A DNA stretch of 64,000 bases from JAVBOO01 sp031550435 (GTDB lineage Bacteria; Bacillota; Clostridia; Lachnospirales; WRAX01). The stretch's first letter is position 1. Each line of letters opens with the position of its first letter. The translations under genes and the position numbers were made by a program. Positions 53,429-62,400 of the stretch are shown piece by piece. Below the pieces are notes generated by a model, which was not told where the DNA came from, made no database searches, and was given only the letters and a program-made list of their open reading frames with translations. The stretch covers positions 3,247-67,246 of the forward strand of contig JAVBOO010000012.1 of assembly GCA_031550435.1 (NCBI GenBank), in the 5' to 3' direction.

Positions 53429-54631
53429 CTACCCTTCTTTCCGAGTCAATATATCCATTGCCCTCAACGACAGAGACGATATGAGCGAAACAGCCGCCCC
53501 GACCGTGAACGCCGTTAGAAGCAGCAAGAGCCTCAAAGAGATGCCGGCAATGCCCGTTTCGCCGAAAAAGCCGACGGAGATCATATAACCGGCCGATGCT
53601 CCGGCAACTATCGCGAACGCGGTTGTTAGCACAAGCTCAGCCAGCAAGGCCAAAAAGATTTTCAGCTTAGAGCTGCCTATACACATCATTATCGCGATTT
53701 CCGCATTTCGGTTTTTTAGCAGTATAAACGAGACTATAAACGCCATTAAAAGCGAGATAACCAAAAGCGCGTATAACGCACTGTCCATGTAATCCATGGT
53801 CGTTCGTATCGGCTTTAGAGTATCCGTGAGCTCGTCATCGTCCACAATGAGCCTAAAAAGCTTAAATGTTCGCTCCTGAGACATTGCGGCTTTAAAATCC
53901 CGTACGACGCTTGCGTCTTTAAGCACATAGTAGCAATAATCATAGTCCGTCACAAGTGAAAACGCTCCCGAAGGGTTCTCGTAGAAATAGTTTTGTTTTA
54001 ACAAGAATATTTCCTTCGTCAGCGATATCGGAACTATAACATCACTTTTAAATTCGTCGTTAAGACCTTCGTCGTCAAATATACCGCAGACCTTATATGT
54101 AACAGGTTTTTCCGCGGAACGTTCGCGGCTGTCCCACATCAGTATTTCTTTACCGGGCGATAATTTAAGATCTTCGGCAACAGTCTTACTGACTATCGCG
54201 ATATATTCCTCGGTATCAAACTTAAAATCATTGTTTGAGTAACCGTTCAGGTCGCATTTGTCGATTTCCGGACGCTTTAACGACGGCAAATCGGCCACTC
54301 CTCGGAATGTAACCGTGATTTCGGTGTCGCTTTCCGCGCTTTTCGCGCTAACCGGGCCCTCTCTGTACGCGCTGTAATATCTGAACATATCCTCATATTT
54401 TACGGGCAGTTCCGCGGCCTTCGGCCATAACCAGCCTTTTGTAACAGGCAGCTGGTCGATATACGAGTAATAAGCCTTTATTTCGTAAGAATCTAGGAAT
54501 GCTTTCATTTTTTCCGCACTGTTTTCGCGTATCGAAGCCGAAACTCCGAAAAGCACGGAGATTATCGCAACCGTCAAGAGTAACAGTAAATTGCTCCTCC
54601 TATGCCGGAACGCGCTCTTTAGAATCCACAC
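53429..54631 (-). CDS. ABC transporter permease, FtsX/MacB type (small)
   Basis: This 400-residue protein repeats the FtsX layout: one N-terminal segment (about 15-33), an external domain (about 35-275) and three segments (about 278-302, 322-350 and 368-390). The cytoplasmic loop reads KNRNAEIAIMMCIGSSKLK, as in FtsX-like domains. It probably pairs with the larger permease downstream in one complex. The ATG lies 125 bp after the ATPase stop, and a family C repeat fills that gap. Confidence 0.88.
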   Translation of the reverse strand: MWILKSAFRHRRSNLLLLLTVAIISVLFGVSASIRENSAEKMKAFLDSYEIKAYYSYIDQLPVTKGWLWPKAAELPVKYEDMFRYYSAYREGPVSAKSAESDTEITVTFRGVADLPSLKRPEIDKCDLNGYSNNDFKFDTEEYIAIVSKTVAEDLKLSPGKEILMWDSRERSAEKPVTYKVCGIFDDEGLNDEFKSDVIVPISLTKEIFLLKQNYFYENPSGAFSLVTDYDYCYYVLKDASVVRDFKAAMSQERTFKLFRLIVDDDELTDTLKPIRTTMDYMDSALYALLVISLLMAFIVSFILLKNRNAEIAIMMCIGSSKLKIFLALLAELVLTTAFAIVAGASAGYMISVGFFGETGIAGISLRLLLLLTAFTVGAAVSLISSLSLRAMDILTRKEG

Positions 54632-54649
54632 AATTCAGCCTCCTAAAAA

Positions 54650-54715
54650 TTAAGTAAACAATGATTAATTGACTTTTGGCCGATACACGGCTGAATAATC
54701 CGCACTTGCTTAAGT
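54650..54715 (+). repeat. Family C repeat inside the ABC operon
   Basis: AAGTAAACAATGATTAATTG, ACTTTTGGCCGATACACGGC, then TGAATAATCCGC align with the family. It is the only repeat of this type found between two genes of an apparent operon. Confidence 0.65.
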
Positions 54716-54756
54716 ACCGGTAATAGTGCTACTTACTGCGATTTCTGTCCCGTGCA

Positions 54757-55422
54757 TCACAAAACCATCAGACCGTCCGATATATGGAGTTGTTTATCGG
54801 ACTTTTCGGCGACAGACGGATCGTGCGTTATAATAATGACGCAGCAGCCCTTGTCCTTTGCAAGTTTCACAAGCGCATTTATAGTATGCTCGCTGTTTTC
54901 GGTGTCAAGATTGCCGGTCGGCTCGTCTGCGAGTATAACCTTCGGGGTATTGCCCAAAGCACGGGCTATCGCAACGCGCTGCTGCTCGCCGCCGCTCAGC
55001 ATAGACGGGAACTGTCCGAAATGCCGTTCGGTTAAACCCGTTGAAAGCAGAAGCTCCTTTGCCCTCTTTTTTGCTTCGCCGCGTTTAACTTTTGTTTGGG
55101 TCATGGGATACATGACATTCTCCAGCGCCGTCATCAGCGGGAACAGTTGAAAGCTTTGAAAAACAACGCTTATTTCATTGCGCCTGAACTTAGACCTATC
55201 CATCCCGCGAAGAGGTCTGCCGTCAAAATATATATCGCCGGAGGTAGGATTGTCGAGACCTGCCAGAAGCGAGAGCAATGTTGTCTTTCCCGAGCCGGAT
55301 TTTCCGACTATGGCATAAACGCTGCCCGGTTCAAACTCATAGGAAATGCCCTTGAGGGCATCAACCTTTATGTACTTTGTACTGTACCGATATGTCACAT
55401 TTTCAAGTTTTAATATAGACAC
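54757..55422 (-). CDS. ABC transporter ATPase, LolD/MacB type
   Basis: This 221-residue ATPase has Walker A GKSGSGKTT (near 38), Q-loop SVVFQSFQLFP, signature LSGGEQQRVAIARAL (near 142), Walker B VILADEPTGNLD (near 162) and switch His in IITHDPS. All catalytic residues are intact. It starts at GTG 55422 after GAGAGGTGAACC. It should power the two FtsX-type permeases that follow. The hybrid kinase is divergent from it, sharing a 366 bp control region. Confidence 0.93.
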   Translation of the reverse strand: MSILKLENVTYRYSTKYIKVDALKGISYEFEPGSVYAIVGKSGSGKTTLLSLLAGLDNPTSGDIYFDGRPLRGMDRSKFRRNEISVVFQSFQLFPLMTALENVMYPMTQTKVKRGEAKKRAKELLLSTGLTERHFGQFPSMLSGGEQQRVAIARALGNTPKVILADEPTGNLDTENSEHTINALVKLAKDKGCCVIIITHDPSVAEKSDKQLHISDGLMVL

Positions 55423-55472
55423 GGTTCACCTCTCTTGATACTTTTTGATACCCTTATACAGCCTTTTGGGCT

Positions 55473-55600
55473 ATTACTTCGGCAACAAAATATATCAAAA
55501 ATGCTATATTTGTTGTTCGCTCGCTCAGACGCAGGTGCGTCTGCTCGGCCAAAGTAACCGCGGTAAGTATTATGTGCGGTAATAAACTACCGCTGTCATA
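55473..55600. repeat. Repeat remnants: element-end hairpin and inverted family E copy
   Basis: ATTACTTCGGCAACAAAATA (55473-55492) matches the end of the 40697-41012 element and folds with TATATTTGTTG. An inverted family E copy (AAAGTAACCGCGGTAAGTAT, then TGCGGTAATAA, about 55554-55590) follows. Both lie in the divergent gap between the ABC ATPase and the hybrid kinase. Confidence 0.5.
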
Positions 55601-55727
55601 AATGTATTATAATACGAATTCTTAATTTGTAAAGTTTGTAAAAAAACCGGTTTTGTTTGCCTCATTACCCTCAGGCGTTTTAATCACCGTTAAAACCGAA
55701 TTTGTCATAGATATTTATTCACGCCTG

Positions 55728-55736
55728 TGATATAAT
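55728..55736 (+). promoter_or_regulatory. Extended -10 promoter of the hybrid kinase
   Basis: TGATATAAT is an extended -10; no good -35 lies 17 bp upstream. It is 53 bp before the ATG. An AT-rich region surrounds it. Confidence 0.5.
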
Positions 55737-55788
55737 TGCGGTATAAAAGCGCATGAATCCTTGTCAAATACGACGATAGGAATGATTT

Positions 55789-57966
55789 ATGGATAAACTA
55801 CCGAAAAATGAAATCTTTGATGAAACACTCGAAAAGCTTCACTGTTTAGCGGAATTGACATCCGATATCATATTCGAACTTGACGAAAACTATATAATCA
55901 CGTTTGTCTACAAGAGAAACAACCCTGCAGATTCAATACCGGCCTCGAAATACGCGGGCCTGTGCATTTTCGACATCATAAAGGATGAGGGCGCGTCCCA
56001 AACTTCCAAGCTCTTCTCTTCCGTTTTGAACGGCGATTTGCAGCGCGGCTGCGTAACGTACGTAGACGAAACCGGCAGTCATATCGAAATCGGGGCGATT
56101 GCCACAAAGCGCGGCGGTTTGTTCTGCACCGTGCGAAATCTTTCTCAGCGTCTGTCCCGGGGGCTCGGGAAATGTGATTCGTCTTTTGTCGGCACAGACT
56201 ATAATGCCGAGGATGAAACCGAGAAAGCTCTGTCAAAACAGCTAATGCAGCAAGAGCTTCTCGCAATGGTGTCGCTCTCGTTTGCGTCGTCCGATTCTTT
56301 TGACGACTCTGTTAACTACTCGCTATCCATTTTCGGGCAATTTCTTAAGGCAGACCGGATGTATATCTTCGAGGATAATCATGACAAGATGTACTTCCGC
56401 TGCGTATACGAATGGGCATCCGAAGGCACAATGCGCATTTTTCCGCATACGCAGGCGGCGCCTTACGACGACCAGCACGACAGTTATCTTCAGCTCTTGA
56501 CACTGCCGTTCGTTGCCATAGGCGACACCGACATCTTGCCGTTATCCGAGCACCAAAAGCCCAAAGAACTTGGAATTTTGGCCTTTATTAACGTACCGAT
56601 TTTTGCCGACGGAAAATTTTGGGGATTTTTGGGTGTCGATTCCTGCAAGACAAAAAGGAACTGGACAAAAAACGAAACAGAGCTGCTTTCTACCTTCGTT
56701 GGCATTCTTTCCACTGTTATCGAAAAGAGAAACGCCGAGAAGAAACTCCTCGCCGCAAACATTCAGCTTGAAAAAAACGTAACCGAACTCACGGTAATGG
56801 GCGAGAATCTGAAAGCCGCAGTTGAGGTGGCAAAACAGGCATCGAGAGCGAAAAGCGAGTTTCTCAGCAAAATGAGCCATGAAATCAGAACGCCCATGAA
56901 TGCCGTTATGGGCATGGTCGCGGTGGCAAAAAAATCAGATTCTGTTCATCATATAAAAACCTGCCTCGAAAAAATCGATAATGCATCGACTCAACTTCTC
57001 GGCATACTCAACGACATATTGGACATTTCAAAAATCGAATCCGGAAAGTTCGAAATTTATCTGAGTGAATTCAGGCTAGATAAAACACTGGAAGGATTAT
57101 ACGACATTATATCAACGCGAACAAATGAAAAGTCTCAGAAGCTGGACTTTGAAGTTAACTTCGATTTTTCGAGGAAAATTATTTGTGATGAACTCAGGCT
57201 GACACAGGTCATCATGAACCTGTTGACAAACGCGGTTAAATTCACACCCGAGTACGGAGTTATAAAACTTAAGCTCGGACACGAGCGCTCAGGCGAAAAC
57301 AAAGAGCGACTCACGGTTGAAGTAAGCGATACGGGCATTGGTCTTAACAAAGAGCAGGCCGAGCGTTTATTCATGCCGTTCGAACAGGCTGACGGCAGCA
57401 TAACCCGAAGATTCGGCGGTACCGGCCTCGGTCTCGCTATTTCTAAGAGCATAGTCGAGCACCTGGGAGGGCAAATATCCGTTAACGGTGTGCCCGGAGA
57501 AGGTTCTTCGTTCAAATTTTTCGTCGAGTTCGAATGGGGCGGTCCGGCCTTCGATAAAGCCGAGGCTTCCGATGTTCCGAACACTATTCATGAAGGCATA
57601 TGGCGTGGCAAAAAAATCCTGCTTGTCGAAGATATCGAAGTTAACAGAGAGATTGTGCACATGTGCCTTGAGATTACCGGCGTACAAATCGACGATGCCG
57701 AAAACGGTGTCAAAGCGTTAGAAATAATGAAAACACGCGGCGGTGACTACAGTTTACTGCTTATGGATATACAAATGCCTGACATGGACGGAATAACCTG
57801 TACAAAAAATTTGAGGCTTCAAGGCATAGACATCCCGATTATCGCCATGACGGCCAACGCTTTTAAAGAAGACGTGTCGGAGTGCCTGAGCGCGGGGATG
57901 TCCGACCACATTTCAAAGCCGTTTAACTTCGACGAGCTTTTAAGTAAACTAAAATGCTATCTTTAG
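55789..57966 (+). CDS. Cytoplasmic hybrid histidine kinase (PAS-GAF-HisKA-HATPase-REC)
   Basis: This 725-residue protein has no membrane segment. An N-terminal PAS (about 10-130) is followed by GAF (about 155-325), a short coiled coil, HisKA with His364 in KMSHEIRTPMNAVMG, an ATPase domain with NLLTNAVKFTP, DTGIGL and GTGLGLAIS, and a C-terminal receiver with Asp660 in LLMDIQMPDMDG and KPFNFDE. It would pass phosphate from its own receiver to an Hpt protein, and a free Hpt is encoded at 23 kb. The signal is unknown. It has no DNA-binding output. Confidence 0.93.
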   Translation: MDKLPKNEIFDETLEKLHCLAELTSDIIFELDENYIITFVYKRNNPADSIPASKYAGLCIFDIIKDEGASQTSKLFSSVLNGDLQRGCVTYVDETGSHIEIGAIATKRGGLFCTVRNLSQRLSRGLGKCDSSFVGTDYNAEDETEKALSKQLMQQELLAMVSLSFASSDSFDDSVNYSLSIFGQFLKADRMYIFEDNHDKMYFRCVYEWASEGTMRIFPHTQAAPYDDQHDSYLQLLTLPFVAIGDTDILPLSEHQKPKELGILAFINVPIFADGKFWGFLGVDSCKTKRNWTKNETELLSTFVGILSTVIEKRNAEKKLLAANIQLEKNVTELTVMGENLKAAVEVAKQASRAKSEFLSKMSHEIRTPMNAVMGMVAVAKKSDSVHHIKTCLEKIDNASTQLLGILNDILDISKIESGKFEIYLSEFRLDKTLEGLYDIISTRTNEKSQKLDFEVNFDFSRKIICDELRLTQVIMNLLTNAVKFTPEYGVIKLKLGHERSGENKERLTVEVSDTGIGLNKEQAERLFMPFEQADGSITRRFGGTGLGLAISKSIVEHLGGQISVNGVPGEGSSFKFFVEFEWGGPAFDKAEASDVPNTIHEGIWRGKKILLVEDIEVNREIVHMCLEITGVQIDDAENGVKALEIMKTRGGDYSLLLMDIQMPDMDGITCTKNLRLQGIDIPIIAMTANAFKEDVSECLSAGMSDHISKPFNFDELLSKLKCYL

Positions 57967-58041
57967 CGGACAGAGAAATACATAGCGACAGCGGCATCGT
58001 TCGAGTTTTTCTGAATAAACCAATTATAAACACTCATACTC

Positions 58042-58070
58042 TTGATTTTTTATTAATATAATTGTATAAT
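58042..58070 (+). promoter_or_regulatory. Promoter of the aquaporin gene
   Basis: TTGATT (58042-58047), a 17-bp spacer and TATAAT (58065-58070) lie 40 bp before the GTG start. Confidence 0.75.
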
Positions 58071-58110
58071 TCACTTGATGTAAAAATTTGTTGGAAAAGG
58101 GTGGTAATTG

Positions 58111-58809
58111 GTGAAAAGTATTAACAAGTATTTTGCGGAATTTATCGGAACAGCCGTGCTTGTATTATTCGGCTGCGGCGCCGCGGTTGCATCCGGCATC
58201 CCGGGCATCGGCCTCGATTTGTACGGCGTGGCGATGGCTTTCGGTTTAAGTATTGTCGCGATGGCGTATGTTATCGGCAGTATTTCGGGCTGTCACATCA
58301 ACCCCGCTGTTTCTCTCGCAATGTTTATCAACAAAAAGCTTTCGCTGACTGATTTCATCGCTTATGTTATCGCACAAATTCTCGGTGCTTTGCTCGGCGC
58401 GGCAATACTCTCGCTTATTATCAGCTCGGCAGCAAATCTCAGCATTGCCGAATACGGAATGGGCGCGAACATGTTCGGCTCGACGACTGCCGCAAGTCTC
58501 GACGCTGTCGGCGCGTTTGTTGTTGAGCTTGTTCTTACGTTTGTCTTCGTATTCACCATACTCGGCGTTACTTCGGAATCGAAGTTTGAAAGCATCGCCG
58601 GTATCGTAATAGGTCTTACACTTACGTTTGTACATATACTCGGAATCAAACTTACGGGAACATCGGTTAACCCCGCAAGATCAATCGCTCCCGCTCTTTT
58701 TGTCGGCGGAGACGCTCTCAAACAACTGTGGCTGTTTATCGTTGCACCTCTTGCAGGCTCGGCTCTCGCAGCCTTTGTTTGGAAGGCTATAAGAGTAACG
58801 AGAAGATAA
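58111..58809 (+). CDS. Aquaporin, AqpZ-like
   Basis: This 232-residue protein has six membrane segments and two NPA boxes (CHINPAVSLA and SVNPARSIAPA). The selectivity-filter residues fit a water channel: Phe in AMAFGLS, His in FVHILG, Thr in TGTSVNPAR and Arg after the second NPA. The glycerol facilitator would have Asp after that Arg; here Ser follows. It should let water cross the membrane. I start it at GTG 58111, spaced well from AGGGTGG; TTG 58108 is possible. Confidence 0.93.
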   Translation: MKSINKYFAEFIGTAVLVLFGCGAAVASGIPGIGLDLYGVAMAFGLSIVAMAYVIGSISGCHINPAVSLAMFINKKLSLTDFIAYVIAQILGALLGAAILSLIISSAANLSIAEYGMGANMFGSTTAASLDAVGAFVVELVLTFVFVFTILGVTSESKFESIAGIVIGLTLTFVHILGIKLTGTSVNPARSIAPALFVGGDALKQLWLFIVAPLAGSALAAFVWKAIRVTRR

Positions 58810-58835
58810 ACAACCGAAAAACGAATATTATTGGG

Positions 58836-58930
58836 GCGACAGTTAAACCATTCGCTAAACTTGTCGCCTCAATCCCCCTTTGGCCCGCAGGACCGGCTAT
58901 AAAGGGGTGACTAAACCGCGAAGTTTAATC
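58836..58930 (+). repeat. Family B repeat, copy 4
   Basis: Three stems are present: CGACA/TGTCG, CCCCTTT/AAAGGGG and GACTAAAC/GTTTAATC. Stem 2 has T-A where copy 1 has A-T, a paired change. It begins 27 bp after the aquaporin stop. Confidence 0.85.
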
Positions 58931-58950
58931 GTTGGTCAAAATCACGGTCG

Positions 58951-58989
58951 AGAATCAGAACTGTTCATTGCGGCTCTGATTCTTTTTTT
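58951..58989 (+). terminator. Terminator of the aquaporin gene
   Basis: AGAATCAGA pairs with TCTGATTCT followed by T6; the loop is long (about 15 bases). It follows a family B repeat. Confidence 0.75.
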
Positions 58990-59000
58990 AGCGGTAAACT

Positions 59001-59032
59001 AAAAAATCGAGACAGCACGACTCTCGATTTTT
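59001..59032. terminator. Second terminator hairpin
   Basis: A perfect 12-bp stem AAAAAATCGAGA/TCTCGATTTTTT around eight bases has A and T tracts for both strands. Between it and the promoter at 59344 the sequence is AT-rich and I see no gene. Confidence 0.75.
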
Positions 59033-59343
59033 TGCATGTCTTCAGGGACTGTATTAAAAGCGTAATATCAACTGTCTCTCAGATCCGTCACACCGTTTAT
59101 TAAATGTCCGACCCTGCCAACCTTAACCCGGCACATTTAACTTCTATGTAAGAATGCACTTTCAAGCTTCCATTCACACTATAAATACTACATTTTACTA
59201 TATATCCCAAAATTATGCAAGGTGTAATTACTATTTTATGTATTTTTTTGCATTTTTGTTCTTTTTGCCATAAAGTAGAGCTTATTTTTACATCGTTTTT
59301 GTAACATAATTCATTTTCAGATATATACAAATTTTCCAATTTG

Positions 59344-59352
59344 TGCTATAAT
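59344..59352 (+). promoter_or_regulatory. Extended -10 promoter of the subtilase gene
   Basis: TGCTATAAT is a perfect extended -10; the -35 region (59324-59329) is weak. The ATG lies 72 bp downstream behind GAGGAGG. Confidence 0.65.
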
Positions 59353-59424
59353 TTCATTGAGGTCGAAAAAGGCTAGCCACAAAAAAAGATCTCGCAGGCA
59401 TAAATCATATCAGAGGAGGACATT

Positions 59425-62400
59425 ATGAAGAAACATTCAAAACGATTCATCAGCCTGGCACTGAGCGTTGCAATGGTAATCGGTTCCTTCGGAATCACGA
59501 ACACATTTGCAGCAAACCGACAAGAGAGAACTCTCACTGTCAGGCCGGGTATCGCGGAAGCAACCGAGTACGATAACATGCTTCTTAACGAAGAACTTGC
59601 ATCCCGGTATTTGGAAACAAACTCGAACGATGTTCAAAGCAGTTTACTCGGCAGTTTAACCCCTGAACAAGTAAATTACGTTAATGATTATGCGAAATCG
59701 ATCGACACGAAACTCGGACTTATAGGATTTGATGAAGATTTTGATTTTTCATCCGAAGAACAGGTAAGCGTAATTGTCGAGCTTAACACACTGCCTTCCG
59801 CGATTTTGCCTGTTTACACGGCGCTTAACGGCGGCGTAATGAGCGAAGCGGCAGCAGAAAGAAGTGTCTTTGCTTCTCAGTCCGATTTCTCGGCTCAGGC
59901 TGCAAATGCGGGCATTGCTGCTGAAATCGACATCATAAAAACATATTCAAAGCTTTTCAACGGTTTCTCCGTAACCTTACCCGCAAATACAGTTAAAGAG
60001 CTTGTCGCTCTTAAATCTGTATTCTCGGTTTCTCCCGACTTCACGGTTTGCCTCGACCCCGAGGAAGACGCTTCAACTCCTGTCGGAGCCGACGACTATT
60101 CCGACTTTAAAGGACTCGGAATGGCCGAAAGCAGAGAGCTTTTCAACATGAATTACATAAATGATACCCTCGGCCTTGACGGTGAAGGTATGCTTGTCGG
60201 TGTAATCGATACCGGCGTTGACTACAACAATCCGGACCTTATTAACGGTTTTGTCGGAGGCTATGACTATGTTGACAATGACGATGATCCTATGGAAACT
60301 ACATACGAGGATTATTTAAAAGTCAAAGACAGCATGCCTTGGATCAATCCCGATTCCGGAACGGTCTATATCACATCACACGGTACGCACGTTGCGGGAA
60401 CTATTGCCGGCAGAGGCGAGAACACTGAATCGGCTTATTCGACTCTCGGAATCGCTCCTAAGGCAAAGTTCAAAATGTATAGAGTACTCGGACCTTACGG
60501 CACGGGAACAACGTCAAACATCCTTGCCGCTATCGAGCAGTCTTACAACGACGGATGTGATGTTGTTAACATGTCTCTCGGTATGAGCGCAAACCTTCCG
60601 TACTATGCAACGGTTACTATGGTTAACAACGCTGTAATCGGAGGCACCGTATTTGCCGTAGCTGCCGGAAACAGCGGATTTGACCAATATTCGGGCAGAG
60701 TGGTTATGGGTTCGCTCGGCTGCCCCGGAACGGCTTATCTTGCTATCACTTCAGGCGCCGGAACAGCCGGAGGCGCTGACGTTTTCTCGTATGAAGAAGC
60801 CGAATTTACGGGCGCGTCTGAAGCAGTCGAAGTCAGATCTGTCGGCGGAGACTTCGACAACAGATTCGAGAACGATATTATCACAAATACAACCCTTAAC
60901 TATATAGAAGAAAAGGGTTATGAGTTCGTTATGGTTCCCGGTGTCGGCAATGTAAGCGACTATGCCGGTCTGCCTTCGCTTAACGGAAAAGTAGCCGTTG
61001 TATACCGCGGCTCAATCAACTTTACCGAAAAGCTCGCAAACGCGATCAGCCACGGCGCAGGCGCAATGCTGCTTATCAACAACCTTGACGAATTCCTTAC
61101 AAACATTTCCATATCAAACGAACTTAAAGATTCTATTCCCGTACTTTGCGTTACCGACAAGGCAGGGGAGATTATAAAGGCCGGCTACCAGGCAACAGTT
61201 TCCGCAGGAAATCCGGCGTACATTAAGCTTAATTCCGTTAACACTGTCCATGCAGAAAACCTGCTCGCTTCTTTCAGCTCGCGCGGACCGGTTGCTCAGC
61301 TTATCGGAATCAAGCCGGACATCGTTGCCCCCGGATTTGACGTTATGTCGACACAGCCGGCTTTTGCCGTAAATCCGAATTACGAAGACTCAGACTATAC
61401 ATACGCTTATGCGCGCAAGAGCGGAACCTCCATGGCATCTCCGCACATTGCCGGCATTGCCGTGCTTATGCGTCAGAAATTCCCGGATGCGACTCCGGCC
61501 GAAATCAAGGCTCGCATGATGAACACAGCTTACCCTCTTGACGACAATTACAGTGTTTTTGAAGTCGGAGCAGGTTTTGTTGATCCTATCAGAGCGCTCA
61601 CGGAAGCTTCGTACTTTACGGTTCAGGACCACATTCCTATGCAGACCCTCGAGCAAATAACGGGAACATCCGGCTACCTGCTTGAAGATCAGACTCTTTC
61701 TTCACTCAACTTCGGAATAACAAAGAGAAACGAAGAAGGCGACACACTTTCAAGACCGCTTACCGTTAAAATCCACAACACATCAAACGAGTCAAAAGAG
61801 TATTTCTTCTCTTATGAAGTTAACGACGGCGTTGAATATTCCCTCCCCTCATCAGAGCATGGCGTATATGTAATCGCCGACGCGGCAAGCATTACTGTTG
61901 CTGCAGGTCAAACAGGGGAAGTTATAATCAATGCTGTTATCCCTCAGGCTGCTCCTAAGGGAACTTACGAAGGAAACATTTTCTTTACTGCCGACTCGGA
62001 TGTCTACACCATGCCTTATGCAGTAGTTGCGGATCACCCGCTCGAACCCTCGCACTTCGATGCGGAAGCTTCGTTTGTAACGCGCCCGATCGTAACAAAC
62101 GCGAAAGTCGGATCATATGACCCCGCTTTCAATGCCTTCGCTCAGTTTGGTAACGTTGTCAGCGTTTGGGTCGGCGGAATTATGTCAAAAGTCGAAGTAT
62201 ATGCTTGTGACTATGAGACGAACGAGATACTTGGTCTTCTGGCCTCTTACGATACTTCCTCGGCAAACCCCCGTACTTACATCACACTCGGAAACGCTAT
62301 TTCCGGAACAGTCAGAGAGCTTGAAGACGGAAAGCCCACAGGCGGTCTTAGAGACCTTGAAGACGGTATATACGGAGTTATTCTTGCCGGTTACATCGGA

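Noticed and set aside
59100..59339. 79-residue minus-strand frame in the AT-rich gap before the subtilase
   Set aside because: It starts at TTG with no ribosome site, overlaps the subtilase promoter and has no family-like features.
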